Source: Botrytis cinerea B05.10
Lineage: Eukaryota; Ascomycota; Leotiomycetes; Helotiales; Sclerotiniaceae
Length of the DNA: 64,000 bases
Assembly (NCBI RefSeq): GCF_000143535.2
Contig: NC_037314.1
Location: 930,001-994,000 of the forward strand
Direction: 5' to 3'
Shown here: in pieces, positions 1-11,902 of the stretch
Layout: each line of letters starts with the position of its first letter
Numbering within the stretch: position 1 is the first letter of the stretch
Program-made: the position numbers and the translations under genes
The notes under the pieces: generated by a model
Database searches by the model: none
The model's input: the letters and a program-made list of their open reading frames with translations, nothing else
Told to the model about the DNA's origin: nothing

Positions 1-1
1 T

Positions 2-1761
2 AATGCCGCAGCAAGTTCGACTCTTAGTGATATCTGCACAACCTCCTACATCCAACAATCTCTTCCGGACCCTGCTACTATTGGCCTTGCTGTCACTCTC
101 GACTCGGCATCCGTTACAGCTAACGCAGTCTCAAACGCTACTACTACTGGCAATGTCTTCTTCCCAGACGCGACAATTAGTTATTGTAATGTAACTTTCA
201 CCTATTCTCATACTGGAAGAGAGGATTCAGTATTCGTCCAGTATTGGTTGCCCGCCCCAGCAAACTTTCAGGGTCGTTACCTGTCCACTGGAGGTGGTGG
301 TTATGCGATAAACTCCCAAGACCAATCGCTTCCTGGTGGTATTATCTATGGTGCCAGTGCTGGTATCACAGATGGAGGCTTTGGAGGATTCACTAACAAC
401 TTCGACACCGCCTTTCCCCTTGCCAACGGCACTGCCAACTATGACTCCCTTTTCATGTTCGGCTATCAAGCTCACCACGAATTGAGCTTGATCGGAAAAC
501 AGTTCACAAAGAATGTGTTTGCCATGGGAGACAGCAAGCTTTATTCCTACTACCAGGTATGTGGTTTGCGTCGTTCTATCAAGGATTCAATTATTGACTA
601 TTTTAGGGATGCTCTGAGGGTGGACGTGAAGGATGGAGTCAAGTCCAACGTTATGCTGACCAATGGGACGGTGCTATCACAGGTGCTCCAGCCATGCGAT
701 TTGCTCACCAGCAAGTTCAACATCTTTACTCCAACGTAGTTGAAAAAACCCTTGGTTACTATCCACCACCATGCGAGTTGGAGAAGATTGCAAACCTTAC
801 AATCGCTGCTTGTGATCCTATGGATGGCAAGACAGATGGTGTTGTTGCCCGTACAGATCTTTGCAAATTGAACTTTGATCTAAACTCCATACTTGGTGAG
901 GCATATTCATGTGGTGCAACCCCCGCGTCCACAAACCCATATAACCCTACACCTGCACTTCCAGCACAAAATGGTACTATTTCGGCCGAAGGTATTGCAG
1001 TCGCTGCCAAGATCATCGATGGTCTCCGCGACACTCAAGGTCGCAGGGCTTATTTATCCTACCAGCCAGCTGCAACTTTTGACGACGCTGCCACCGTATA
1101 CAACGATGAAACCAACAGCTGGGAGTTGTCTATCAGCTCGCTTGGATCTGAGTTCCCAGTACGCTTCATCGAACTTCTCGATGCTTCTACTTTTGATGCC
1201 GGCACCTTCGACAACGTCACCTACGACACCCTTAGAGATTGGATGTACACCGGATGGCAAATGTATGAAGATACATTACAAACCACTTGGCCCGACCTCA
1301 CCCCATTCCAAGCAGCAGGTGGCAAGGTTCTACACTTCCATGGTGAATCAGACAACAGTATCCCTACTGCCTCATCTGTCCGTTATCACGAATCTGTCCG
1401 CTCTGTCATGTATCCCAATATGACTTTTAATGAGAGTACTGAGGCCCTCGGTGACTGGTATCGTCTATTCTTGGTTCCCGGAGCGGCCCATTGTACTACC
1501 AATGAATATCAGCCAAACGGACCATTCCCTCAAACAAATCTCGCTGTTTTGATCGACTGGGTCGAGAATGGCAACACACCTACTACTCTCAATGCCACCG
1601 TTCTCCAAGGCGAGTTTGAGGGCGAGGAACAACAAATTTGCGCTTGGCCATTGAGACCAATGTGGTCTAACAATGGAACTACCATGGCGTGCGAATATGA
1701 TCAAGCTTCTATTGATAGTTGGATCTACGACTTTGACTCTTTCCCGGTGCCAGTCTACTAG
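2..1761 (+). CDS. Tannase / feruloyl esterase B family protein (5'-truncated)
   Basis: Secreted carboxylesterase of the fungal tannase/feruloyl esterase family, which hydrolyses ester bonds in hydrolysable tannins or feruloylated plant polysaccharides outside the cell. Two exons are visible, 2-556 and 607-1761, with a 50-bp intron (GTATGT...TTTTAG) lying just before the nucleophile elbow. Joining them gives GCSEGGREG, with the catalytic Ser flanked by Cys. GESDNSI supplies the acid Asp and GAAHC the His followed by Cys, so the CS-D-HC arrangement of this family is complete. About 569 residues are visible. The signal peptide and extreme N-terminus lie left of the window; the first visible residues (DICTTSYIQ) look like the start of the mature enzyme. 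Tannase versus feruloyl esterase specificity cannot be told from sequence alone. Confidence 0.93.
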
Positions 1762-2853
1762 ATTGCGCAAAATGGGTCATGATTGACGCGTAAATGGCAT
1801 GAAAGTCAGAATTTTCCATCCTGCTCAATGAAATTTGACAAGAACTAGTGGGCGGTGTACAAATTCAAAAGCTTAAGCTTCTCCTGTATATATATATTTT
1901 TTAGCTGGTAAATATTCAACCACTGTAATTTGTTGATCCGCCGTTTTCTTTCAGTGCTTTACGAAATTCCAACGGTTAGACAACATTTCCCCATAGTATC
2001 TGTATAATTTTTTGAGACCCTCCTTTCTCCTGAGAATTTTTTCGTTTTGCTTGCTAGTCGTTCCATATTCACCGCAGGTTGGTGAATGTGCAATTTTGAA
2101 TGAGGTTTCATACATGTCGTACTCTCTGTAATGCTTCAGGCGATAAACGCACTTCAATGTCTGGTATATTTTCTGACATTAATAATCAAATTCATCCGCA
2201 GGGTAGGCGAGATAGTAACTCTCGAGTGGATGGCGACACGGTGTGCTTTGGCAACGTGTTTGTTGGTCGTTTCGTGGAAAATCATGTAGTTAAAATGAAG
2301 TCCTGATAAAGACACACCTGCGATATTCCTGGTTGTACTCCCCTGCCCCTTGCCCACTTCTTAGACTCCCTGAATATGCTGTGTAATAATACGGTTCAGC
2401 TCTTGTTTACACGACCTTTAAGGGCTCATCTCGTAGTCCGAAGATTACACAAAGATTTATATCACTAGCCGCAGGGGCCGATAACAGGTCAAGCACGTAG
2501 AGGAGTAAGGTCCCATTGGCCGCCGTTGCCTGTATAAAGTTAAGCAAGGATTAGCGGTTCATGAACCCCTAAACAGTAACCGCCGAAATAGATTAAAATC
2601 TTACGCTTTATGCTAACTTCGAGCGGCTTTGACAGTTGTTGAAAGTTGGAGAACACATTAGCACGAGGCTTGACGGGAAAGGTATCTCATGGATTTTTGC
2701 TAGCTGACTTACTTAGATGTTTTGTGGGTACCATTGCACAGGCCATTGAAGAGACCGTTGATTGTTCGGGGATCTTTTGCACACGATCATATAAGCGGAT
2801 ATCTGATAAGGCTTAAACGTACAACGTCCTGATTTTTGTATTTTTTGAAAGAT
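1762..2853. other. Intergenic, tannase 3' flank / methyltransferase 5' flank
   Basis: No gene recognised. Short open frames on both strands lack homology-like composition. It should hold the tannase 3' UTR (an AT-rich stretch near 1890-1910) and the promoter of the downstream methyltransferase. Confidence 0.6.
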
Positions 2854-4423
2854 ATGGAAGGGTCAAGTGCGGATCTAAATTCAGATCAACAGTTCCGATC
2901 AATGAATGATACTGAAGGTGAACAATTGGATTCGACGCCAAATCCCTCATATCTTCAGGTAGCGATCTCGGAGCCTAATGAAGCTGATGTGAATGCGGTA
3001 TCGTTAAGCAACTTGGATTCAACAGAGCACATTCCATCTACTAACATAGATTCCAACCAAAACTTGACGACTGAAATTTACACATCCTCGTATGGCCATC
3101 ATGTCAGTGCAGCAGAAACACAAATGGCCGGTGCGCCGGAATTGGAGGTTGATTCTATACATGTGAGTAGCAAGACGCTCATATATGATATTTGGACTAA
3201 CACTCGATTAGTCTTCGAACAGTAGTGATGCAGATTCTACCATGGGCAATTCATTCATGTGGGCAGAACTATTTATTCATAATTCAAATAACACAAAATA
3301 GGAGCTGATACTTGATATAGAAGTTCTACAGTTTCTGTACGAGAAAGTTTGTACGAATTTGTAGAGGAAAATGGCCGGACATATCACGCATATAATTCGG
3401 GAAGTGAGTTTGAATGGACTACATAATGATTTTGCCTGTTCAGTGGCTCACATGTGTCTAGAGTATATTCTCCCTAATGATGATGCCGAGCAAGAGAGAT
3501 TGGGTAAGCCGACTATGACATATAGTTGCACTAGTTAACGATCTCAGATCTACAACATCACTTGTTCTCTTTATTGTTTGATGGGGCTTTGCACCTTGCT
3601 CCTCTTCCCTCTGAGCTCCACAATGTTTTAGATATTGGGACCGGAACTGGCTTATGGGCAACAGAATTCGGTAAGACCATTCTATCACTCACCTATTTTA
3701 TGCGTTGCCAATGATGAAAGCCCTTAACTCAACCTCTCTCATTTCTAGCCCAGCAATATCCTTCAGCTCAAGTAATCGGCACAGATCTCAGTCCAATCCA
3801 ACCGATCTAGTAACGCACCACACCAATCTACAACTGGACATCCAACACTAACAAACGCCTCCAGTGTACCTCCAAATTGTAGTTTTGAGGTAAACGACGC
3901 AGAAGAACCCTGGAACTACTCCCAAAAATTTGACTACATCCACGGCCGGGCCATGGTCTGTTGCTTTAGCGATCCCGCCGGTGTAATAAATTCTGCCTAC
4001 GACTCCCTTCGTCCCGGCGGTTACTTTGAGATGCAAGACCCGCAGATGCCCATAGTAGGCATCGACTCTTCGATAAAAGACACCGCTCTTGAAGAATGGG
4101 TTCGAGTAACATGTCTTGCCGCCGAGCGTCGCGGGCGTAAAGTAACAAATTCAAGATACTACGGGAAATGGATGGCTGAGGCGGGGTTTGTGGATATCGT
4201 CGAGAAACATTTCTTTTGGCCGTGTAATCCATGGGTCGGAGGGGAGAAGGAGAAGTTGCTGGCAATGTGGACGCAGCAGAATTTGTTGGATGGTATTGAA
4301 GGGATGACTATGAGAAATTTGACGGCGGGATTGGGCTGGACTCCCGAACAGGTAGAAATTTTGTTGGTGGGTGTTCGGAAGGATCTCAAGAATAAGAGGA
4401 TCAATTATCATGTTGATGTGTGA
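2854..4423 (+). CDS. LaeA/UMTA-like S-adenosylmethionine methyltransferase
   Basis: Class I SAM-dependent methyltransferase of the large fungal LaeA-like/UMTA family; members act in secondary metabolism or regulation, and the substrate here is unknown. The model has seven exons: 2854-3162, 3212-3258, 3321-3403, 3462-3503, 3548-3670, 3749-3809 and 3865-4423, giving about 407 aa. The first ~110 residues are a polar, Ser/Asp/Asn-rich tail usual for the family. Conserved blocks follow: EENGRTYHAY, NDDAEQERLDLQHHLF, SAM motif I VLDIGTGTGLWATEF, IGTDLSPIQP, NDAEEPWNY, and SLRPGGYFEMQD. Start 2854 is preferred over the in-frame ATG at 2836. The 3' end is less sure: a GTGAGT donor at 4420 with an acceptor ending at 4467 would instead give a C-terminus ending at 4483. 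No other biosynthetic gene is adjacent. Confidence 0.85.
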
Positions 4424-5328
4424 GTTTTCAATTTCTTTCTTAAAGTGGATAATTATTGTGTGTTCAGGAAGAACGGGGGCTAATAAAATTCAGAGTGGTC
4501 TTTTATGGAAGGAAACCAGGACTGGTGGAACTGGCAAACGGGGAGGATTCCGATTGATGGTTTCAGTATTGGCAATGCGTACTTTTCTCCATGGTGAAGC
4601 TTCAGAGTGTAGATATCCCTAGTGTATATATGTTCCGCGTTAACGAATTATCATTTTGGGTTAGGTGTGGGTGAAATTGATGGCAAAAATTTACACGTTT
4701 CGAATCTTCAAAGCGTGTCTGACAATACTGGTTGTGATATTGAGATGACCGTGAGACTGGTTACAAATCATTGGAGGGTACTATCGAAGGTCTCGTACAG
4801 ATGGTGCCGAATATTCTCGCTGGACATCTAGAACTTTCTGTTAAGTCATCGGGTCGGGCCTACAAATGCATGTGTTATTGGAACCCTTGTTGTTCCCTAT
4901 TACACCATACTGATTCACCTCACAAAGCCCTCACCAGAAAAATTATGTTAGGGCCGTCAAATAAGAGTGCAAGTAGGGACGTGTTATAGATTTCAAATCT
5001 ATCTTTATATTTGGTGTCTATTCTATTCTAGTAAGATGTATATAAAGCAACAGATAAGAATGAAATAAAACATGATAGTTCTCGCAGAAGATATCTATCA
5101 TACAGATTCATATTCCCCGAAGGTAACCTTTCCTCCCATCTCATTCCTATTCTAGGAACTGTTATAACAAAATACAAAAATTCAAATAGAGTCCAGTCTC
5201 AATGTAAATGTACAAACAAATACAAAGAAAATTACTTGTGAAAAGCCTTCCTCCGAACATATAAAACTCTGGATACTGAAGTACAGTACCAGAAACTCCG
5301 AACGAATGTTTTCACAGGTCCCAACATC
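4424..5328. other. Intergenic, convergent gene ends
   Basis: Lies between the 3' ends of the methyltransferase (plus) and the SLT-fold protein (minus). No gene recognised; only short ORFs. It may hold the last 16 nt of the methyltransferase coding sequence if the alternative final intron is used. Confidence 0.6.
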
Positions 5329-6137
5329 TTAACCGAAGTGGTGATATGGGTCAGGGAGACCGCAAGGGGTAACTGGAGCGTCCCATCCCAAAAGTCTGTT
5401 TGCAACGTCGCTAGCATAACAGCTGGTACCCCATTCAGGTGCACCAAGATCAGATCCCGGGGCATGTCTTCCCGAGTTGTAGATTCTAGCGGCGGCATAA
5501 AAGCCGTAAGCGGTATTTGGTGATCCACTCTGGGCCAAGCACTGTTGCAAGCCGTCACCACCACCTGGGACACCCCATGTGCCAACCGTTCCATCGATAA
5601 TCATGCCGGTGATGATAGGAGCTGGGCATGGAGTGATTGGGTTGCCGTTCATGTTGCAGCTGTTTAAACCGTTGTGGTCTTGCATGAGTCCAGGGTTGAA
5701 GACTCCTCCGAATGTAGAGGGAGCGCGAACACAACCTTTGGATTCTTGCATGATGACTGCAAGGATGAATCGGGGGTCGACGCCGGAAGAAGCCGAAACC
5801 GAGATAATAGCAGACTTAATGTCAGCTATCTCTTCCGGAGAGTTGTTGGCAGCACCGCCGTATTGGGTGCAGGAGATAGACATGACAGCTTGGGAGTTGG
5901 CCCACCTAAATTTTCATATTAACAAAAGCAATTAGTCTCACGGATAGATAAGAGGACGTACATGGTGTCAAAGGTAGCCCATTCGCTAATAGGAGGCCAG
6001 TTGTACCCATCGCCGGTGAACATTCTGTAACCGACACTTCGCTTGACAAGGTCGGTTGTGGGCTTTGCAACAGGATTTGGAGCTGCAATGGAGACTGATG
6101 TCACAGCAAGAAGGGTGACGAAAGCTTTGGTGAACAT
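5329..6137 (-). CDS. Secreted lysozyme-like / SLT-fold (lytic transglycosylase-like) protein
   Basis: Two exons, 5962-6137 and 5329-5905, with a 56-bp intron (GTACGT...TTTAG), give about 250 aa. Residues 1 to ~19 form a clear signal peptide (hydrophobic core LLAVTSVSIAAP), so the protein is probably secreted. The body resembles the goose-lysozyme/SLT fold: an alpha-helical block RFILAVIMQESKGCVR carries the Glu at the position of the catalytic acid (compare QES in bacterial SLT enzymes), and NPGLMQDH matches the GLMQ signature after it. Several Cys suggest disulfides. By family analogy it may cleave peptidoglycan, which a fungus does not make, so a role against bacteria is an inference. The 5' flank carries TTCnnGAA motifs. 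Genuine muramidase activity is untested. Confidence 0.85.
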
Positions 6138-6168
6138 ATTGAATGATGAGTATATACTACTAGAAATG

Positions 6169-6187
6169 TTCTAGAAGGATTCTGGAA
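6169..6187 (-). promoter_or_regulatory. Heat-shock-element-like TTC/GAA array
   Basis: TTCTAGAA at 6169-6176 followed by TTC at 6180-6182 and GAA at 6185-6187, with a further TCTAGAAA just beyond, about 30-70 bp upstream of the SLT-fold protein ATG. Spacing is close to, but not exactly, the canonical 5-bp HSE phasing, so Hsf1 binding is only a possibility. Confidence 0.3.
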
Positions 6188-6586
6188 AGGTCTAGAAAGA
6201 TTGTTGGAAGAAAAGTATCTTTATACCCAAAGAGTCACAAAGAAATGTGAATAAAGAGAATAAAGAAAGATGTTTGGATGTTGGTGAAAAAAAAGAAAAA
6301 AAGAAAATGGGCTATTGTGAGATATTTATAGGTATTGGGAGATATGAAGGAAGGCTAACGAAGTGAGTCTCTGTAAAGGAATATGGAAACATACTTCATG
6401 ACAGTTCTCAGATCTACAAGTGTCAATGCCTTGGCCCATGACAAAATATCGAATCTTTCCAGGCTTTGAGGAGCACCAAGAGATCTAGCCCATTGTGCTA
6501 TTTAAAAGCTGCCATTTGTCGCGAGTTGGTTTGCGCTCGAAGACCATTCGAGGCTAAGCAACTTCAAGATCGACAAGTTGAAAGAT

Positions 6587-7250
6587 TGAACGGCAAATCT
6601 CTGATGCCATTAAAAGTGAACTTATTTGCTCTCACACCACCAAAGTCGATCTAAGTTGACTATCGTGACACTTAGATTCTACAATAGCTAGAATCTGAAG
6701 TTTTAGGCTAGAATCCATGATGTAAAAACGGTATCGAGACAGTGACCACGTGATCATACTAGAGCAAGGACTAGTACCTCGTCACTACAACATATAGGCT
6801 TCGTAGCATTGGCTTTTAGAACCTCAAGCAATACTACACAGTGTGGATCATCGTACTATTGAATCTTCACCATTCCATGATGATACCTAGAATTTGTAAT
6901 CTGCAATCAGAGTTCATAATTAAAGGTTAGTAATATCACAGGTCCCACAGAGGCTAGTATGGTAATAATAAAGACCAACGGCCAGATAAAAGAACTGTGC
7001 TAAGGAAGAAAGGTATTCCCGATGTGATCAACTCTATAATTAGGGCTGATCACGTGCTCATATATTCCTCATTCACTAGGCGAGGGTCTAGGCATGACAA
7101 GTAATCATAATTGAAAGCTAAAATCTATAATTAAAAGTTAGCTATAATATATTAGAGTCTAAAGTGACACGAGAGTAAATTCAGAACGACTTTGGTGGTG
7201 TAAGAGAAATATTTCGGACCTTTAGTGGCACGAGAGTAATCTACCCAAGA
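6587..7250. mobile_element. Foldback/MITE-like element with long inverted repeats, MULE-like
   Basis: The two ends are imperfect reverse complements over roughly 180-200 bp. For example, CTCTCACACCACCAAAGTCG near 6630 pairs with the reverse complement of CGACTTTGGTGGTGTAAGAG near 7190, and GACCACGTGATCATA near 6744 pairs with TGATCACGTGCTCATAT near 7045. The element is bounded on both sides by the identical 9-mer TTGAAAGAT (6578-6586 and 7251-7259), which fits a target-site duplication of Mutator-like length. It has no transposase ORF, so it would be non-autonomous. Arms have diverged, so it is old. Boundaries are inferred from the duplication. Confidence 0.6.
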
Positions 7251-8290
7251 TTGAAAGATGTTGATGAAAGAACGAGCATTGTCCGAAAACCCACACAACA
7301 AAGGAACACTAAAAGCCTAATGAATTTTTCTTCCAACTTTTCGGTGCTAGTATCTTTTACGAAAGTTCACACTTTACACCGCAATAGCCTAGTTTTCCCT
7401 TGTATCATAGAGAACATTGCGCAATCACAGCAGTCAGCTGCCTTCACGTGTTTTTGCTCTTAGTACTCTAAGCTTAACTTGCGCATCGCAATCCTCAAAC
7501 GAGGAATCAGAATTTCTTATTGAATCTACCATAATAGGACGCCACACTCAAATGTGCCAAGAACTGCGGAATAAAATTCAAGTGGTTCGCTTTACTACCT
7601 TTACTAAGCGAGAAAGGGGAATATTCAAGGTAACATTCACCGAGGCCTGGTGAAATTATAAGTCCGGGGATCGAAGAGAGTTCTATCAGTATTGAAGAAA
7701 AATGATAATTGTGGAGCCAAGAGTAGGTTTGAAGCTTTTATTTTTCCGAGACGTTGAGATGTGGGGATATGGCGATGCTTAGCCTGAACTATAGATGGTT
7801 AGCAGAAAGTTTCACGTTGGCGTACGGATAAAGCTAAGTACTACCATCTAGGGTGCAGATAAACAGGAGGGATACAATTTATCATGAGCTCAACACAAGG
7901 TAGTGTTTTACTTTCTCGTGCTGATTTCATGAATGATGCGCATTCTGTGTGTTATACAAGGAAATTGGAAGGAAGGTACGAAAAAATTCACTTGCCAAGT
8001 CTCTACCCAACGAAATGACTAAGTTGGTGTTGATAAGATCAGCAGTTGGCGTAGTACTCTATAGTTGCATATAGATAGCTAAGCTTGTTGATGCCAGGAA
8101 ATTCAAATGGAAATAAGGAAATCAGACACAGTATTCACAGCCGACGGTCATCGCGCAGTCCATTTATATATCGTAATCACACATAATATAATAATTGCCT
8201 GAATTCCTTATATGTTTCTAACCAATGAGTCTCTGAGATTGTCTCACAATGCAGGTCTTGAGGAAGAAAATAGGGAACTAAGCGAAGAGT

Positions 8291-8725
8291 GATTTTCTTG
8301 GCATTATCATAGTTTATTTGTAAGTAATGACTACTATTTTGTATTGGTATTCCATTTCGCATCTCGACCGACTTGATTAATTCATAGTGCATGTTCTTAC
8401 AGGAAGCTTAAACCATATCTTAATTCTAGACTAACCTCGTTCAATGATGTGTCAAGCTCCAGATGCCAAATGCAGAAGATTTTTCTTAGTATCATCATGA
8501 AATTCATTTGTAGATCATGACCACTGATTTTCCATTGGTATCACATTTCGCATCGACTGTTCATTTGTAGATAATTATTACTAGTTTTGTATTGATATTG
8601 CATTTCGCATTTCAACTAATTTAGTTAATTCATAATAAATGATGTTCTTGTAGAAAGCTTAAAAAATATCTCGACCCCAGACCAACTCTGCTCAATGATA
8701 TGCCCGCTCCCAATGCCATGATTCA
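8291..8725. repeat. Degenerate direct tandem repeat (three copies, one truncated)
   Basis: Copy A is about 8291-8478, a truncated copy B about 8479-8558, and copy C about 8559-8725. All share CATTTGTAG/TATTTGTAA, then TTTTGTATTGGTAT or similar, then CATTTCGCAT. Copies A and C also share TTAATTCATA, a GTTCTT(A/G) block, AAGCTTAAA, a CAATGAT block and a closing ATGCCA block. The array ends about 90 bp from the stop codon of the adjacent minus-strand gene. Confidence 0.7.
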
Positions 8726-8817
8726 CATCGCACCATGCAGATATAGAATATATTTTCGATATTACCGATCGCCGATTCGCAAAAATGAAAGTACTTTAAG
8801 TGTAAAAAAATGGGTCT

Positions 8818-10349
8818 TTAAGTCGCTGCATCGCCGGACTGTCCATAAAGAACCCAACGTCGCTCCACGCCGTTTGAATCAAGATTCTCATCAAAAGCAG
8901 AGGCTTCGAATTTTTCTGCCTCGGCTTGCCGATGAACTCCTCTAGGAGCACGCGGATTCTTGATGGGAGCTGAAAACAAGGTTTCTAGCTCGTCAATTGT
9001 CTTATCATCGACAAAAATGGACTCGACCTCTTCATACATGTCGGGGTTCGTCACAAGCGCCTCTACACGAGCCTTCTCATGTGCTTGATATGCCGGAACT
9101 GCCCACGTCGTGTACCAATCTTGATAGCTGCAGTTGCTCTGCTTCATCCAATTATCGATATCTCGCCATTTGTAAGTGGTGATGATGGCATCAGGAACGA
9201 CACAATATGGAACAAGGTATTCATTTTCGAAGAAGCTGATACCGTACATTTTCTGGTCACCATAGAGAGATACCACTTCATAGTGACGCATTTCATCAAC
9301 CACTCGCAAGATTGGAAATCCGGCCGCAATTTGTGCATAGCCGTTGATGAGAGTCAGGTTTGCACAAATCATTTCAGTCTTCTTTCGGGTGCCATAAAAG
9401 CGTGGTAAAATGTGATCAGAAACAAGCATGCTCAAGTGACTTGTGACCGAAATACCCTGAGTAAGACCTCGATATCTCCAGTAAGTATGATGACGTAGAA
9501 AATCTTGCCGTTCCTTTTTAGTGCGGAGAGGTAAGGCAGAAGCTGCCGAAAGAAAGCCATGATGACCATCGTCTAACCTGGACTTACTGGACGAGTCGTA
9601 GAGTCGCATGAATAATCCTGGGCATATAACCTCCTTTTCTTTGGTGTCCATTCGAGGCAATGTTTGGGAGTTTACCACAGCCCACCTATGGTTATCTTCT
9701 TCGTGAGAATGAGGCTTCCCAAGATCTGCTTGTGATGGTGTGTAACGTAAGAGTTCGAGTATCTCAGCAGGATTTTTTGGATGGTATCTCTTTTTACCAG
9801 AACCATAACTTCTGCGGACTTTCTTCTCAATGACGCGATGAATCACTTGACTTTTTTTTCTTTTCAGGATGCCGGCGATATGATCAAGTTCTCTCGAAGA
9901 CAGATTACCGGGCTTTCGCAAAAGTTTGATGAGTGAGCCACTGCTGAAGGATATGTATTTTCTGGCAAATGAAGATTTTTTCTGTTCGGGTCTAGCAGGT
10001 TGAGGTTGGGTATCATCATGATTACCAGTCTGCTGGTTATTTTCGCGAAGACGCTCGTTCTCTTCACCGTTTTCAGACTTATCTGTGTCTACTCGAGTAT
10101 TTCCACTGTATCCATGTTCACCAGGAGCATCTGCATTCATTTCTGACGCCAATACTTCAGGAGTACTGTCGATCGCTGTGTTATCTGTATATATCATCAT
10201 CAGCTACAATTTACTAAAGCCGAAATGACCAGTCTCCTACCTTTATGGTTGGAATCACTTATGGTAGACGCATGCTCAATAGCATTAAAGTCTGCAATGA
10301 GCTCAGTTGCGCCTGCATCCTCTATGACATTGTGGTGTTTGTCAGCCAT
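8818..10349 (-). CDS. Fungal protein of unknown function (possible DUF7587-like domain)
   Basis: Two exons, 10241-10349 and 8818-10184, joined across a 56-bp intron, give about 491 aa. The start ATG at 10349 yields MADKHHNVIEDAG and joins in phase to DNTAIDSTPEV. Residues 1 to ~110 are acidic and polar (likely disordered). A basic stretch follows (ILKRKKSQVIHRVIEKKVRRSYGSGKKR), possibly a nuclear localisation or nucleic-acid-binding segment. A globular region runs from about LFMRLYDSSSKSR through RHHTYWRYRG, ISVTSHL and ENEYLVPYCVVPDAI. That layout (an R-rich start, an H-x6-R segment, 'sVtS', a late E-YLVP) recalls the fungal DUF7587 domain, but I am not certain of the name. No enzyme motif is visible. 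It sits next to the tandem repeats at 8291-8725. Confidence 0.75.
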
Positions 10350-11902
10350 TATTCAAGACTGTAATTTTAAATCCCGAGATATAAGCTCAAGCCCCAGGCA
10401 AAAATTCCAAAGCCTTCTGGCAGCAGGTAATGCTGAAATGCCGGATTCTTTCTCGGCCAGGTGACGACACTCAGCTTTCGTAAGATATTGGAAAGATCGG
10501 CAATGTTATCGTGAATTGATGGAATGATAACAAAATGAAGTTTTGAGGTTCCTTGACGTGAAGAGATAATAATAGATTCGCGAATATCAACCAAAGCAAA
10601 GATAGCTCGTAGAATCGGAGATTTGTGAGGGTGAAGTTTGCAATATTCGAGATTCAACTGCGTCTTACAAGTGCAGCCCTCGAGTGACTGAGATTGTGGA
10701 GAACGAGTGATAATAACGATAAAAAATAATAACGAATCAATAAGTGATGCTTTCGCTGATCTCACGAATATGTCAAGCTACCCAAGGATAGATCGAGCCC
10801 TTCAGTTGGTTAACTTCAGAGCATACTACGAAGTAGTAGATTGCGATATTCTGGGACCTAGATATCCCTTGGAGTAGCTGCACCAGCTTGAGAAGAACAA
10901 ATTGATTCCAGAGAGTATGAAATAAGTAATTGCTGTTATTGATGAGTATCAATACTCTTAATTACAAAAAGGCTGTAAGAAAGAAAGAGAATTTAGTGGG
11001 AAGAAGGGCGACGGCAGGAGTGTAAGTGAAGTCAAGTCAAATCTGTAAATTTGTAGTGAATATCCATTGGGTCGAGCGCTAGTCTCAAGTCCAAATATGG
11101 AAGAGTATAGGATATGATATATCTGATTGATTTCAAAGGTGAGAGAATGGATTGACAAATAACCCATCAGACAGCAGTTTTGACAGTTCTTGCGTCCAGT
11201 CTTTAATGCGCCGGACATCATTGCCAGATGAAGCACCAACACCACTACCACCACAATAATATCAGTTTTATGTGCACCCGAACATAGAAACCGACTGAAA
11301 ATCGGGTTGGGATTGAGATGTATGAGCTCCTCCAAGTGGTGGGGCCTTCAAGCATTCCTGCCTCGACCATGCCATGCCTCAGCAGCTTCCTGCATTTCAT
11401 TCCATTGCAGGAGCAAGTAGCCAGTTGCTCGTCCCAAGAGCTTGAACGAGGTAGACACATGACGATATGTAGGCAGACATCACTTGAAGCATGCTTTCCA
11501 CATTATAGAATCCCGTCCAAATACACCTGGCCTTTCTGTGGTTGCTTCGTGGAATGGCTTCATGTTTCAGGAGGGTGTTGCAATTGTAATCGTAAGGCTG
11601 AAAAATCACCATGATCATCACAACAAATGTGCAATGAAAAATCCATTGCCATGAAGTATATCAGTCCACTCGAACTGATGGTTACCATTGCAAGCAAAAA
11701 CATTTTTTGATGAAGCTAAGTATGTACCCCTTACCCTTGCCCAGACAAAACGATGAAACGCTCACTAGCGTTCGGAACATCATTCACTCCGTCAAACCAA
11801 AAAGTACTCGTATTATTAGGAACGACAACATTTCCTCTATTTTTCACACACACACAATGATTTTGCGATACATATTACAATTATAACACTCCAACCCTCA
11901 AG
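10350..11902. other. Divergent intergenic region
   Basis: Between the unknown minus-strand gene and the zinc transporter. A 132-codon open frame at 10367-10765 (minus) has no ATG and is not called. The rest shows only short ORFs. It should hold both promoters. Confidence 0.6.

Larger units (their letters stand above)
6138..8817. other. Gene-free region with repeat elements
   Basis: No gene is supported between the SLT-fold protein promoter and the 3' end of the next minus-strand gene. It holds the long inverted-repeat element at 6587-7250 and the degenerate tandem repeats at 8291-8725, both listed separately. The rest (roughly 7260-8290) shows only short ORFs. Confidence 0.6.

Noticed and set aside
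10367..10765. 132-codon open frame on the minus strand just upstream of the unknown gene
   Set aside because: It opens with GTG and contains no ATG; it lies in the likely 5' leader and has no recognisable motif.
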